NCBI GenBank assembly: GCA_937942165.1
Contig: CALDFW010000052.1
Span: forward strand, 1 to 56,037
Source: an uncultured bacterium
GTDB taxonomy: Bacteria > Latescibacterota > UBA2968 > UBA8231
Reading direction: 5' to 3'
DNA: 56,037 bases
The notes under the pieces are model-generated. The model saw only the letters and a list, made by a program, of their open reading frames with translations. It was not told the DNA's origin and made no database searches. The stretch's first letter is position 1. The number at the start of each line of letters is the position of its first letter. Shown one piece after another: positions 16,376 through 25,907 of this stretch. The translations under genes and the position numbers were made by a program.

Positions 16376-18010
16376 ATGATAAGAGAATTCTACGAAGGAA
16401 GAACGGTATTATTGACGGGGGGCACGGGCTTTTATGGCCAGGGTCTCTTGGCTAAGATGATGCGTTCTCTACCCGGTATAGCCAAGATCTACGTGCCAAT
16501 TCGAGCGGCTAAGAACCGAGACGGGACGCATATTCCCGTAGAGCAGCGTCTGCGCGCGCTACTTGAGGAAGCGGCCGTATTCAATCGGTTTCGCGAGGAA
16601 GATCCCGAGGGCTTTGCGACATCAGCTCAGAAGGTGGTCGCCGTCCAGTGCGATATGCTCAAACCCGGTTTGGGACTCGAAGATGCGGTGCGCGCTCGGC
16701 TAGAAGACGAGCTCGATATACTCGTGAGCTGTGCAGCTACGGTTTCTTTTGACGATCCGCTCGACCATTCTCTCCAGCTAAATACGCTTGGTCCGAAAGA
16801 GATACTCGAACTGGCACGAGGGTGTAAAAAGAACCCCACGCTAGTGCACGTGTCCACGGCTTACGTAAGCGGTCGACAGACCGGATCGATAGAAGAGGAA
16901 TTACTGCCTGTCGATCGAGATATAAAGCAGATTATGGAAGGGGATCACGTTGGTGAGCCCTTTGACGTGGAGCGAGAGATCGCCGATGGACTAGCCCTCT
17001 GTAGTGAGATTCGGACTCGCGGGGAGAGCGTCGAGCAAGAGACCCTATTTCGTCGCGAGATTCTCGAACAGAGCCGATCTGGGCCCCTTTCAGACGCGCG
17101 ACTGGCCAAGCTAATGGACGGTCATCGTCGGCGCTGGATCGAAAGCGAGTTGGTTCGCGAAGGCATGGAGCGAGCCCAAGCTCGTGGCTGGAATGACGTT
17201 TATACGTATACCAAGGCAATGGGAGAACAGCTTCTGGTTAAGACGCGCGGTCAGGTGCCGCTGGTAATCGTGCGTCCGGCTATTACCGAAAGCAGCCTAA
17301 ATGACCCCGAACCTGGCTGGATTCACGGCCTGAAGGTGACGGATCCGCTCGTCGTCGCCTACGGGCGCGGTATGGTTCCCGACTTTCCGGCGCGCCGCGG
17401 GGCCGCTATGGATCTCGTGCCAATCGATATCGTGATCAATGCGATCGTGCTGGCGCCGACTCGGGCCGATGCCGATACCGTCCGCGTTTTTCACGCCGCT
17501 ACTAGCGGTCAAAACCCGCTTTTGAATACGCAAATGTTCGAATATGTGAAAGGCTACTTCTCTGCGTACCCTCTGTTGGCTAAAGATGGCTCGCGTCCGG
17601 AATTGGTAGAATGGACCTTTCCCAGTGTGAGCGCCTTTCGCCGCGCGCTTCGATGGCGATATATGTATCCGATTGAAGTGCGTCAGTGGCTGCTCGATAA
17701 ACTGCCGGAAGGACAGAAGGCCAATCGAAAAAAGAGGCGATTGGGGGCCATTAAAACTCGGCTGAAGCGCGTTCTGTATTTTGTCGATTTATTTAGTCCC
17801 TACACGACGCTGGACTGTCGCTTCCAGATGGTAAAAATGCTCGAGTTGTACGAGTCTTTGTCGCCCGAAGAGCAGCGAATTTTTAACGTAGATGTCCGCC
17901 AGATCGATTGGGAACAATACTATCAGCATACGCATCTGCCCGGACTGCGTCGTCACGTGCTCAGGGAAGAGGGTGCAGTTGACCCCGTCATGGCCGATGT
18001 CGACGACTAA
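16376..18010 (+). CDS. Fatty acyl-CoA reductase-like protein (NAD_binding_4 / FAR family)
   Basis: 544 residues. The N-terminal Rossmann domain begins VLLTGGTGFYGQGLLAKMMRSLP (GGTGFYGQ NADPH loop) followed by IYVPIRA and the family-typical VEQRLRALLEEAAVF; the catalytic YxxxK is in YTYTKAMGEQLL (about residues 277-288) and the following RPAI motif is present (VIVRPAITESS). The C-terminus (WRYMYPIEVRQWLLDKLPEG ... VRQIDWEQYYQHTHLPGLRRHVL) matches the sterile-like C-terminal domain of alcohol-forming reductases. It would reduce long-chain acyl-CoA to an alcohol, used for wax esters or ether lipids. It is followed after 45 bases by lgt. The ribosome binding site is weak (ACCGATTA). Confidence 0.82.
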   Translation: MIREFYEGRTVLLTGGTGFYGQGLLAKMMRSLPGIAKIYVPIRAAKNRDGTHIPVEQRLRALLEEAAVFNRFREEDPEGFATSAQKVVAVQCDMLKPGLGLEDAVRARLEDELDILVSCAATVSFDDPLDHSLQLNTLGPKEILELARGCKKNPTLVHVSTAYVSGRQTGSIEEELLPVDRDIKQIMEGDHVGEPFDVEREIADGLALCSEIRTRGESVEQETLFRREILEQSRSGPLSDARLAKLMDGHRRRWIESELVREGMERAQARGWNDVYTYTKAMGEQLLVKTRGQVPLVIVRPAITESSLNDPEPGWIHGLKVTDPLVVAYGRGMVPDFPARRGAAMDLVPIDIVINAIVLAPTRADADTVRVFHAATSGQNPLLNTQMFEYVKGYFSAYPLLAKDGSRPELVEWTFPSVSAFRRALRWRYMYPIEVRQWLLDKLPEGQKANRKKRRLGAIKTRLKRVLYFVDLFSPYTTLDCRFQMVKMLELYESLSPEEQRIFNVDVRQIDWEQYYQHTHLPGLRRHVLREEGAVDPVMADVDD

Positions 18011-18055
18011 TTGTCCTCGGCGATAAATCCCTCTGTTCCCCGGGCTCAGTTTCCC

Positions 18056-18835
18056 ATGTATCCATACCTACTACACATCGGACCCATAACCATTGCCAGC
18101 TTTGGCCTCATGGTCGCGCTGGGTTTTCTGGCAGCGCTAGCCGTGTTGACGCGAGAACTCAAGCGTAGAGGAGTGCCTGAAGGAGAAGAGCTGGCTTCCT
18201 CTATTATTACTACCGCTATGATCGGCGGATTGATTGGTTCGAAGCTGTACTTTGTGCTCTTTGAGACGCCGTCTGATTTGGAATGGGGCGAACTTTTCGA
18301 TGTGATATTCTCCGGCTACGGCTTGACCTGGTACGGAGGATTTATCGTTGCCACCGCTGCGGTTATGTGGCAGATGCATCGTCGGTCTGCTCCGCTTTTA
18401 ACGGTGGCAGATGCGGGAGCTATGGCCCTTGCTGTGGGATATGCCATTGGGCGAATAGGCTGCCAGCTTGCCGGTGACGGAGATTATGGTGTGCCTACCG
18501 ATCTTCCCTGGGCGATGGCCTATCCCAACGGAGTCGTCCCCACGTTGGAAAAAGTGCACCCAGCGCCGGTCTATGAAACGCTGTCTCATCTAGCTATTTA
18601 CGGCTGTTTGTGGAAGCTGCGAGATCGCCTTGCATTGCCAGGTTTGGGGTTCAGCCTGTACCTGATTCTATCGGGAGTAGCTCGTTTTGCCGTGGAATCC
18701 ATACGCATCAATCCGCGCGTTGTATGGGGCCTTAGTGAGGCACAGCTCATCAGCGTTGCGATGATCGCCCTGGGATGCGTTTGGGGCTTGTCGCTTGTCA
18801 GGCGAGCGACCGTTAATAAGGAGAATGTCGAGTGA
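18056..18835 (+). CDS. lgt: Prolipoprotein diacylglyceryl transferase
   Basis: 259 residues, inner-membrane enzyme that attaches diacylglycerol to the lipobox cysteine of exported lipoproteins, several of which are encoded in this window. The start [24 protein letters not shown] is the family N-terminus; a TTG at 18011 is open in frame but adds non-family residues. About seven membrane segments are visible. The signature [26 protein letters not shown] corresponds to the conserved GRIGNFINGELYG-type region with the essential Arg, and HPAPVYE is the conserved substrate motif. Gene order FAR - lgt - Old Yellow Enzyme - SDR runs head to tail; lgt overlaps the next gene by four bases (GTGA). Confidence 0.92.
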   Translation: MYPYLLHIGPITIASFGLMVALGFLAALAVLTRELKRRGVPEGEELASSIITTAMIGGLIGSKLYFVLFETPSDLEWGELFDVIFSGYGLTWYGGFIVATAAVMWQMHRRSAPLLTVADAGAMALAVGYAIGRIGCQLAGDGDYGVPTDLPWAMAYPNGVVPTLEKVHPAPVYETLSHLAIYGCLWKLRDRLALPGLGFSLYLILSGVARFAVESIRINPRVVWGLSEAQLISVAMIALGCVWGLSLVRRATVNKENVE

Positions 18836-20298
18836 GTGAAAAGGTCCGTTATCCGCGCGTTTCCAGCTTTAAAAGCGCCGAAGCATTTCGTTTCCATCTG
18901 GCCTCGATTGGCGTGAAAATGGGCTGTGATGACGAAGTGATGAAAGCCCCTGAATCACCGCTTGCCGATGAATATACCTTGGGAGCGTTTACCGTGGGAA
19001 ATCGGTTTTGCATACAACCGATGGAGGGGTGGGACGGCACTGAGGACGGCGAGCCAACCGATTTGACGCGTAGGCGCTGGCAGAACTTTGGGTTGAGCGG
19101 CGCCAAGCTGATCTGGGGGGGAGAAGCTTTTGCCGTAGTGCCCGAAGGGCGGGCAAATCCAAACCAACTCATGGCACGCCCCGGTTCTCAGCAAGCCATG
19201 GCCGAGCTTAGAAAGATTTTGCTCGATGCACACGGAGAGGTGATGGACAGCACTGATGATGTGCTGCTGGGGCTGCAGCTGACGCATTCGGGGCGTTTCT
19301 GCCGTCCTTTCCGCAAAGATCGGATGGAGCCGGCTATTCTCTACCGTCACCCCATACTCGACGGCAAGTTTGGCCTAGACGATGACTATCCTCTCATGGA
19401 AGACAGCTATATTGACGACCTCATTGGTCACTATGTGCGCGGGGCTAAGCTAGCGTGGGAAGCGGGCTATCAATTTGTCGACGTCAAGCACTGCCACGGC
19501 TACCTTGGGCATGAGTTTCTCAGCGCCTACCAGCGCCCCGGTCCCTACGGCGGATCCTTTGAGAACCGCACGCGTTTCGCCCGGCAAATTATCGAAGGTA
19601 TTCGAATAGAAGCGCCAGGCCTGCAGGTGGGCGTGCGCCTAAGCGTCTTCGACTTTGTTCCGTTTCGACCCGACCCAGAAGGCGGTGATGAACGGCGCAT
19701 GGGCAGCGGTATTCCCGAAGATTTTGCCGCCGCGCTCCCCTATGAGTACGGCTTTGGTCTCGATCCCTCTGATCCACTGCGCGTCCATCTCGACGAGGCG
19801 TTTCAATTTATCGAGATGCTCAGTGGACTAGGCGTCGAACTCGTCAATATTTCCTGCGGCAGCCCCTATTACAACCCTCATATTCAACGTCCGGCTCTCT
19901 TCCCGCCCTCAGATGGCTATCAGCCGCCGGAGGATCCGCTCGTTGGCGTGGCGCGTCAGCTCGATGCCGTCGCCTCCGTAAAGGAGCGCTTCCCGCACTT
20001 GGCCGTAGTAGGGTCGGGATACTCCTATTTGCAAGAGTACTTACCGCACGTGGCACAGCACTACGTGCGTGCTAACAAAGTTGACTTCCCCGGGTTGGGC
20101 AGAATGGTGCTCTCCTATCCGGAGCTCCCGCGCGACGTCCTATCAGAGGGCAAGATGGCGCGAAAATTGATTTGCAGAACGTTTAGTGATTGCACGACTG
20201 CACCTCGCAACGGCATGGTGTCGGGATGCTTTCCGCTCGACGAATTCTACAAGGAGCGCGAAGAGGCAAGCGCGCTTAAAAAGCTGAAGGCGAGTTAG
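18832..20298 (+). CDS. NADH:flavin oxidoreductase, Old Yellow Enzyme family
   Basis: 488 residues with a GTG start overlapping the lgt stop (preceded by AAGGAGA at 18819-18825). It is a single TIM-barrel FMN enzyme: [12 protein letters not shown] (strand 1, FMN), [10 protein letters not shown] (substrate/flavin H), [22 protein letters not shown] (with HGYL typical of OYE), [13 protein letters not shown] and [10 protein letters not shown]. It lacks the C-terminal FeS/NAD domain of 2,4-dienoyl-CoA reductase, as the protein ends soon after the barrel. The extra C-terminal segment contains Cys residues ([24 protein letters not shown]), also seen in family members without a cofactor-domain. It reduces activated C=C bonds; the natural substrate is unknown. 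The SDR gene follows after five bases. Confidence 0.88.
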   Translation: MSEKVRYPRVSSFKSAEAFRFHLASIGVKMGCDDEVMKAPESPLADEYTLGAFTVGNRFCIQPMEGWDGTEDGEPTDLTRRRWQNFGLSGAKLIWGGEAFAVVPEGRANPNQLMARPGSQQAMAELRKILLDAHGEVMDSTDDVLLGLQLTHSGRFCRPFRKDRMEPAILYRHPILDGKFGLDDDYPLMEDSYIDDLIGHYVRGAKLAWEAGYQFVDVKHCHGYLGHEFLSAYQRPGPYGGSFENRTRFARQIIEGIRIEAPGLQVGVRLSVFDFVPFRPDPEGGDERRMGSGIPEDFAAALPYEYGFGLDPSDPLRVHLDEAFQFIEMLSGLGVELVNISCGSPYYNPHIQRPALFPPSDGYQPPEDPLVGVARQLDAVASVKERFPHLAVVGSGYSYLQEYLPHVAQHYVRANKVDFPGLGRMVLSYPELPRDVLSEGKMARKLICRTFSDCTTAPRNGMVSGCFPLDEFYKEREEASALKKLKAS

Positions 20299-20303
20299 AC
20301 GCG

Positions 20304-21035
20304 ATGGGAGGCTTGGATGGAACCGTTGCCGTCGTCACAGGAGCGGGGACGGGAATCGGTCGCGCCGTCGTCTATACTCTGGTAGAAGCCGGTGCGCGAG
20401 TCCATATGTGGGGACGTCGCCTTGACGTCTTGCGCGACGCTGCTGATGAGCTCGATGCCGATCGGGTATGCCTAACAGGGTGTGACGTTTCCGACCGAGA
20501 CCAGGTGCGGGAAGCGGTCGACAGGGCGCTGGGGCATTGGGGAGAGGTAGGGCTCCTCGTCAATAACGCGGGTATCAATACGAACCCTCGGTCCGTAGCC
20601 GACGTAGATCCGTCCGATTGGGATCGCACGGTCGACATCAATCTGACCGGAGTGTTTAACGTCACGAGGGCGCTGTTGCCCTCGCTGCGATTACAGCGGT
20701 CTGGTACCGTTATCAACGTTGCATCGGTTGCTGGTTTGCGTGCGAGTAAAGTGGCAGGTGCCGCCTATTCAGCGACGAAACACGGCGTCGTTGCGCTGAG
20801 CAAACAGCTCAATGAGGAAGAGGTCGAAAACGGCATTCGCGCCTGTGCAATTTGCCCGGGTGAGGTAGAAACGCCGATACTCGACCAGCGAGTTGAGCCT
20901 GTAAGTGTCGCGCGCAGAGCGGCTATGCTGCAGCCTGAAGACGTCGCAGAAGCCGTGCGCTTTGTGGCTGCCTTACCCGGGCGCGCCTGCGTACCGCTCT
21001 TGGTTATCAAGCCCACCGTACAGTCTTTTAATTAA
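20304..21035 (+). CDS. Short-chain dehydrogenase/reductase
   Basis: 243-residue classical SDR. Dinucleotide loop VVTGAGTGIGRAVVY (residues ~9-23), NNAG motif in LLVNNAGINT, catalytic Ser in INVASVAG, YSATKHG (YxxxK) and the ICPGEVETPI proline-glycine loop. The N-terminal GWGRRLD region (MWGRRLD) with the Arg after the second strand suggests NADP(H). It follows the OYE gene by five bases and is likely co-expressed; the two could act in sequence on an enone or hydroxyacid, but no third partner identifies the pathway. Its stop is 37 bases from the convergent threonine synthase-like gene. Confidence 0.88.
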   Translation: MGGLDGTVAVVTGAGTGIGRAVVYTLVEAGARVHMWGRRLDVLRDAADELDADRVCLTGCDVSDRDQVREAVDRALGHWGEVGLLVNNAGINTNPRSVADVDPSDWDRTVDINLTGVFNVTRALLPSLRLQRSGTVINVASVAGLRASKVAGAAYSATKHGVVALSKQLNEEEVENGIRACAICPGEVETPILDQRVEPVSVARRAAMLQPEDVAEAVRFVAALPGRACVPLLVIKPTVQSFN

Positions 21036-21072
21036 ATCGATTATAGCTGGATAAGAGGGTCGTGCATGCCTA

Positions 21073-22182
21073 CTAGGTGAGGCCTTTTAGCCCGTGGCCC
21101 GACAGAATGGCGACGAGCTTTTTATCGGGACCGACCGGGTGTTTTTTGCAGTAGGTGCGTATACCTTGCCATACTACAGCCGAAGTAGGCTCTGTGCAAA
21201 GGCCTCCGCGGCCCAATGCCTCGAGCCCCTGTTCTATGGCCGCTTCTTCTACGGCTATAACGTCGCCGCCCGATGCGCGTAGGGCTGTCAAGAGCGCCCG
21301 GCCCCGGACCGGTTTGGGCAGAGCGATCCCCTCGGCGCGCGTTGTCTGTGGATTGGGGAAGGGCATCACGTCTTGCGCCTCCTGCAGCCAAGCGGCATAG
21401 AGTGGGGCGACGCGTTTCGCCTGTACGGCCACTAGCTGGGGTAATTTATCAATTGCACCAGCTGCGTGCATTCGGGAAAATCCCTCGTATAATCCAAGCA
21501 GAATGCTGCCGGCGCCGACAGGACAAAAAACAACTTCGGGCGCCTGCCAGTTCAGCTGCTCGACCAGCTCGAATGCCAGCGTTTGAATTCCGTATACAAA
21601 GAGGGGATTCCACAGGTGGGAAGCGTATACGGCATCGCTTTGGGCGATATGGTTGAGGAGGGCTTCGGTGGCTTTAGGTCGGGGCCCTTCGACTCGGACG
21701 AGTTCTGCGCCGTAGCGCGTTATTTGTGCGAGTTTCGCAGGCGAAGCAGAGGCAGGGCAGAAGACTTTCAGGTGAATTCCCGCTCTGGCTGCGTATGCTG
21801 CAATAGAGGCGCCCGCATTGCCTGAAGAATCTTCTACGGCTTCTCGTACGCCGCGCTGCTGTAAAAAACGTACAAGTAGGGCGGAACCGCGATCTTTATA
21901 GGATCCAGTGGGCTGAGCCTGATCGCATTTGAGCAGAACAGAATGTCCGTCCACGTCGAAGGGCACGAGCGGTGAGAGGACTTCTCCCAAGGACAGCTCG
22001 CCCGCCCATTCGGGGAGGGCTTCAGCATAGCGCCAGGGCGTGGGTGGACGCAGCGCAAGGTGCTCCTTGGGGAAAGATGCCGGCTCTAGTCGACAGGCGA
22101 GGGGACCGCTGCAAGAGGGGCAGCAATAAACGCGCAGGGGGTCGGCTACAGGACTGCTGCACTGTGGGCAGTACAGATCCAT
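21073..22182 (-). CDS. Threonine synthase-like PLP enzyme
   Basis: 369 residues of the tryptophan-synthase-beta (fold type II) PLP superfamily. It opens with a zinc-ribbon-like segment (CPQC-CPSC: MDLYCPQCSSPV...VYCCPSCSGPL), then LGEVLSPLVPF, the PLP lysine in TGSYKDRGSALLV (about residue 93-96), SSGNAGASIAAYAARAG (phosphate-binding) and VFCPVGAGSILLGLYEG (cofactor glycine loop). Classical threonine synthases use homoserine phosphate; similar short forms with an N-terminal ribbon also include cysteate synthase-like enzymes, so the substrate is not settled. It sits three bases after the amidohydrolase stop on the same strand, probably one transcript. Confidence 0.82.
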   Translation of the reverse strand: MDLYCPQCSSPVADPLRVYCCPSCSGPLACRLEPASFPKEHLALRPPTPWRYAEALPEWAGELSLGEVLSPLVPFDVDGHSVLLKCDQAQPTGSYKDRGSALLVRFLQQRGVREAVEDSSGNAGASIAAYAARAGIHLKVFCPASASPAKLAQITRYGAELVRVEGPRPKATEALLNHIAQSDAVYASHLWNPLFVYGIQTLAFELVEQLNWQAPEVVFCPVGAGSILLGLYEGFSRMHAAGAIDKLPQLVAVQAKRVAPLYAAWLQEAQDVMPFPNPQTTRAEGIALPKPVRGRALLTALRASGGDVIAVEEAAIEQGLEALGRGGLCTEPTSAVVWQGIRTYCKKHPVGPDKKLVAILSGHGLKGLT

Positions 22183-22185
22183 TTA

Positions 22186-23475
22186 TCAGACCGCCGCCAG
22201 TGCGCTGCGGGTGCCCTCGATATCGAAACAGGCGAGTTGGTTTTCGCGCATTAATCGCTGCGCTAAAGCCATTGCTTGGGGCTCGTTTAAGAATCCGTTG
22301 TCGATCTCTGCCTGTAGGGATCGGTTTAACCAGCGTCGTGCTTGAATGGCATAGGCTGCCGATGATGTAGGCCAGCTCGTATCCCCTCCAAAGGCAAAGA
22401 GTTTGTTGGCAGGAGCGGCGTGGATAAACTGCCGCACAAAGTGCGACGAGGAGAATGGGTCGATGGACCAGGCCCAGCATAGGTCAGCCCAGACGTTTTG
22501 ATAGTGTTTTACTAGCCCGATTAGTTCGCCGCTGTAGGGGTATGAGATGTGCATAAGAACAAATCGGCAGTCTAAGTAGCGAGCCAGGAGCGGGCAGAGA
22601 TGGCCGCTGCGAATTCGATCGACGGGCATATTGTTATTGCCGGCGTAATAGCCCGTATGGATTTTAAAGGGCAGATCGTATTCTATGGCCAATTCGACGC
22701 CGCGTGCCCAGCACCAATCGCCGAGTAAGAGGCGATCCTTCTCCGTTAGCGTATCGCCCCTTAACGACTGGATCAGCACGCGTTCGGCGTCGTCATCGCT
22801 GCGCTCCTCCCAGCGCAGCGTGCGGTTATAAGCATGCTGCGCTTTTACCGCGATAGCGCATCGCCCATGCCGGGCAAAGAGAGCCTGCATGGCTTGGCGC
22901 AGCGAGGTGAGGTTGGTGACCTCAATGTCGGTCTCCTCGTGAAGGGTGGCAGCGTCGATCTGACCGCTGCAGAAACCTGCCCAGGATAGATCGTAGAGAA
23001 AGAAGTCGCGGCCCGAAGGATCCGGCGGGCAGGGCCAGCAAAAATCATCCGTCTGCACGTGGTCGAGACGGGCTTTATCCCGCAGTAGGTGTAAACGGCC
23101 GCCGGGCTGGCGCCATTCGAGCAGCTGCGTCTGGGCACGCTCTAGGGACGCGCCGCTGAAATCGTCTATGCCGTAGATTTCGTTGGCCAGAATAGAGACG
23201 GCCTCACCATAGCCGGTGTGCTGAACGGCCTCCCAAGCGCTCTGTATTCCGGAGAATCGAGCCGAGAAATCCTTGTTATTCGCATCGTTGAGCGCCTGCA
23301 TGGCCTCCGGTGTTGCTCCCGCGGAGATTAAATCGGCGGGAATGTAATTGCCGAAGAGGTCTTGCAGGATGTCGGGGCCACGATCGGTCCAATCGTCCTC
23401 TTTTCGCAGGTGCTCGTGAGTATCAACCAGTGCTGTTTCTTCGATAGACTGCTCTAAGTCGGTTTTCATTAGCAT
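22186..23475 (-). CDS. Amidohydrolase family protein
   Basis: 429 residues (427 if the second ATG at 23469 is used; neither has a clear ribosome binding site). A TIM-barrel metal hydrolase of the amidohydrolase-2 type: the strand 1 metal motif is DTHEHLRKEDDW (HxH), LPFKIHTGYYAGNN holds the next His and strand 6 gives HISYPYSGE; a terminal metal Asp is probably in FAFGGDTSW. Substrates in this group include decarboxylated and hydroxylated aromatic or sugar acids; the exact one is not readable here. It is upstream of the threonine synthase-like gene with a three-base gap, and divergent from the DUF2231 gene, so the intergenic region (23476-23607) should contain promoters. Confidence 0.78.
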   Translation of the reverse strand: MLMKTDLEQSIEETALVDTHEHLRKEDDWTDRGPDILQDLFGNYIPADLISAGATPEAMQALNDANNKDFSARFSGIQSAWEAVQHTGYGEAVSILANEIYGIDDFSGASLERAQTQLLEWRQPGGRLHLLRDKARLDHVQTDDFCWPCPPDPSGRDFFLYDLSWAGFCSGQIDAATLHEETDIEVTNLTSLRQAMQALFARHGRCAIAVKAQHAYNRTLRWEERSDDDAERVLIQSLRGDTLTEKDRLLLGDWCWARGVELAIEYDLPFKIHTGYYAGNNNMPVDRIRSGHLCPLLARYLDCRFVLMHISYPYSGELIGLVKHYQNVWADLCWAWSIDPFSSSHFVRQFIHAAPANKLFAFGGDTSWPTSSAAYAIQARRWLNRSLQAEIDNGFLNEPQAMALAQRLMRENQLACFDIEGTRSALAAV

Positions 23476-23607
23476 GCTTTATTTGAAGGGGCATTGCTGC
23501 CTATTTGATGGGGTGCGCAGTTCTGACCGGTGATGATATTGCGCAGGTCTCAGTATGTCAATAAGGGGGTTGTGCGCCTCCGTGTCGGATTCTATAATGG
23601 AGCCACT

Positions 23608-24039
23608 ATGGATATACATCCGCTCGTTGTGCACTTTCCAATCGCATTGATACCTCTCGGTGCCGTGCTCGATCTGTATGCGCTGTGGCGCGGGGGCAGG
23701 CTTTGGCACCAATTTGCCTATACGACAATTGTCGCGGGCGTATTATTTGCCATGGTTGCTGTGCTGACGGGCAATGCCGCCGCCGCAGATCACTGGGAAA
23801 AGAGTGAGGTTGCAGGCGTCCTGTCTACGCATGAAGACTGGGCCACAGGGACGCTTTTCTGTGGATTGCTTCTGGTATTGGGGCGATTGCCGCTCCAACT
23901 GAAAGGCGATGCTGAACAGAGGAGATGGGCTCTGTGGACAGCGGGATCAGCCGTCGCCGGTGTGCTTGTATTAGCTACGGCTTACTTCGGCGGCGTGCTG
24001 GTATATGAATACGGCGTAGGAGTGCAGGTCGGAGGCTGA
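23608..24039 (+). CDS. DUF2231-family membrane protein
   Basis: 143 residues with four predicted membrane helices: HPLVVHFPIALIPLGAVLDLYAL, FAYTTIVAGVLFAMVAVLTG, WATGTLFCGLLLVLG and WTAGSAVAGVLVLATAYFGG. The opening MDIHPLVVHFP and the later THEDWA match the DUF2231 pattern, seen in inner-membrane proteins of unknown function, sometimes paired with oxidases. The ATG at 23608 has GGAG seven bases upstream; the open frame further upstream is not coding-like. Ends six bases before the convergent DctM gene. Confidence 0.85.
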   Translation: MDIHPLVVHFPIALIPLGAVLDLYALWRGGRLWHQFAYTTIVAGVLFAMVAVLTGNAAAADHWEKSEVAGVLSTHEDWATGTLFCGLLLVLGRLPLQLKGDAEQRRWALWTAGSAVAGVLVLATAYFGGVLVYEYGVGVQVGG

Positions 24040-24045
24040 ACAGCC

Positions 24046-25431
24046 TTATTGGTTAACCTGAGTCGGTAGATGCGTTGCCAATTCGGGATAAAACCACAGC
24101 GATAGTAAGAGAATGCACTGTAAGCCGATAAAGGGAATGGCACCTCGATAAATCTGCGGTGTGCTGATGGCGGCAGGGGCCACTCCGCGCAGATAAAACA
24201 GGGAGAATCCGAAGGGTGGCGTCAAAAAAGAGGTTTGTAGGTTGAGGGCAATCATGACGCCAAACCAGATGGGGTCGAGTCCCATGCCCAGTAAGACGGG
24301 TCCTACGATCGGCACTACGACAAAAATAATTTCAAAGAAATCTAGAAAAAAGCCGAGCAGGAACATGGCGACCATGACTACGAGAAAAGATACGGCTACG
24401 CCTCCATCCATACTTTGCAAGTGATGTGCTACAATGTCGTCGCCTCCGTAGCCGCGGAACACAAGTGAGAAGAAAGACGCCCCAACGAGAATTGTGAAAA
24501 CCATGGCGTTGATCTTGGTCGTTGAACGCATGACATCGCGGAGTACGTCTCGGGTAAAATGCCCCTTGAGTTTCGAAAGCAGCATGGCGCCAACGGCACC
24601 TACTGAAGCTGCCTCTGTGGGCGTTGCTATGCCGAAAAGAATAGAACCGAGCACGCCGGTAATTAGAGCGAGCGGTGGGGCCAAGACTCTAATGAGATGG
24701 CGTAAGAAGGTGAGGTTGGCTACGTCCTGGCGTTCGTTTTGGGGAAGGGGTGGGACCGCTTCGGGCCGCAACAAGCCTAGGCCGACTATATAGAGAATAT
24801 AAAGTGCCATCAGCAGTATGCCGGGCACCAGTGCCCCAAGAAACAGGTCGCCTACAGAGATTGAAGTGGGAGAGAAATTGCCCAATTTGAGCTGGGCCTG
24901 CTGATGAGCAGATGAAACGACGTCTCCTAGGATCACCAGTACGATGCTCGGAGGTATGATCTGACCCAGCGTGCCCGAGGCGCAAATAATGCCTGTGGAA
25001 AGCTCGGGCGAGTAGTTTCTGCGCTGCATTGCAGGTAGGGAGATCAACCCCATCGTTACCACGGTTGCGCCGACGATGCCCGTTGAGGCGGCGAGTAAGC
25101 CGCCTACGAGGCAAACGGAAATGCCCAGACCGCCCCGCAGACCGCCAAAGAGCTGTGACATGCTCTCGAGCAGGTCCTCCGCTATTTTTGCTCGCTCCAA
25201 CACAACGCCCATAAAGACGAAAAGCGGCACAGCAATGAGGGTTTCATTACTCATAATGCCGTAGATACGCGAGGGCAATGCAGATAAAAAGGCACTGTCG
25301 AAGTGTCCGGTTAGCAGCCCAAGGCCCGCAAATATCAGGGCCGTACCGGCCAGACAGAACGCCACAGGAAAACCGGAAAGAAGTACGATAAAGGTGGCCA
25401 CGAACATGGCCACGGGATAGAGTTCGTTCAT
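24046..25431 (-). CDS. dctM: TRAP transporter large permease (DctM-type)
   Basis: 461 residues with about 12 hydrophobic segments, the large membrane subunit of a sodium-coupled TRAP carrier. Typical features are a start like VAMFVATFIVLLSGFPVAFCLAGTALIFAGLG, IVGATVVTMGLISLPAMQRRNYSPELSTGIICASGTLGQIIPPSIVLVILGDV (the IPPS motif) and LNLQTSFLTPPFGFSLFYLRGVAP at the C-terminus. That last motif and the extra length are typical of the larger DctM subfamily that works with 2-oxo-acid (TakP-like) binding proteins. The start overlaps the small-permease stop by four bases, so it is third gene in a P-Q-M operon. Confidence 0.92.
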   Translation of the reverse strand: MNELYPVAMFVATFIVLLSGFPVAFCLAGTALIFAGLGLLTGHFDSAFLSALPSRIYGIMSNETLIAVPLFVFMGVVLERAKIAEDLLESMSQLFGGLRGGLGISVCLVGGLLAASTGIVGATVVTMGLISLPAMQRRNYSPELSTGIICASGTLGQIIPPSIVLVILGDVVSSAHQQAQLKLGNFSPTSISVGDLFLGALVPGILLMALYILYIVGLGLLRPEAVPPLPQNERQDVANLTFLRHLIRVLAPPLALITGVLGSILFGIATPTEAASVGAVGAMLLSKLKGHFTRDVLRDVMRSTTKINAMVFTILVGASFFSLVFRGYGGDDIVAHHLQSMDGGVAVSFLVVMVAMFLLGFFLDFFEIIFVVVPIVGPVLLGMGLDPIWFGVMIALNLQTSFLTPPFGFSLFYLRGVAPAAISTPQIYRGAIPFIGLQCILLLSLWFYPELATHLPTQVNQ

Positions 25432-25907
25432 GAATCACTGCGTAGCGTAGAGATACACTGACGAATCGTTGCGAGGGCCTGCGCAAAGAGCAGAAGGCAG
25501 AAAAGCGGTATGGCCGTTTTGAGGAGAAAGACCGCCTCCAAACCACCGCCGTCTTTAGATCCTTCTAAAACGGACCAAGAGGCAATCACGTAGGGATAGG
25601 AATGATAGGAGAGCACGGCGCACATAGGCATGAGCAGAAATAAGCTACCCAGTAAGTTGATCCAAGCCTTTCGCCGGGGAGAAGCTGGGCGATAGAGAAT
25701 ATCTACGCGGACGTGCTCATCGCGCGCCAGCGCGTATCCGGCGGCCAGTAAAAATGTGAACGCGTGTAGGTAGATCACGATCTCCTGCATCCACACCCAG
25801 CCACGCTCAAATGCGTAGCGCAGCACAACGATAACAAAGGTGACCAGAACCATACCTAGCGTACACCAAGGGATGGTGCGGCCGATAAACCGATTGATGC
25901 GCTCCAT
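25428..25907 (-). CDS. dctQ: TRAP transporter small permease (DctQ-type)
   Basis: 159 residues, four predicted membrane helices (TIPWCTLGMVLVTFVIVVLRYAFE, IVIYLHAFTFLLAAGYAL, AWINLLGSLFLLMPMCAVLSYHSY, AVFLLKTAIPLFCLLLFAQALATI). The conserved DctQ features are W-x-x-E/Q followed by GYAL...DEHVRVDILY. It joins the large permease to form the membrane part of the carrier. The start overlaps the stop of DctP by one base (TGATG), and its own stop overlaps DctM by four. Confidence 0.92.
   Translation of the reverse strand: MERINRFIGRTIPWCTLGMVLVTFVIVVLRYAFERGWVWMQEIVIYLHAFTFLLAAGYALARDEHVRVDILYRPASPRRKAWINLLGSLFLLMPMCAVLSYHSYPYVIASWSVLEGSKDGGGLEAVFLLKTAIPLFCLLLFAQALATIRQCISTLRSDS

Noticed and set aside
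18011..18055. TTG start for lgt
   Set aside because: Adds residues not seen in the family; the normal start [10 protein letters not shown] is at 18056.
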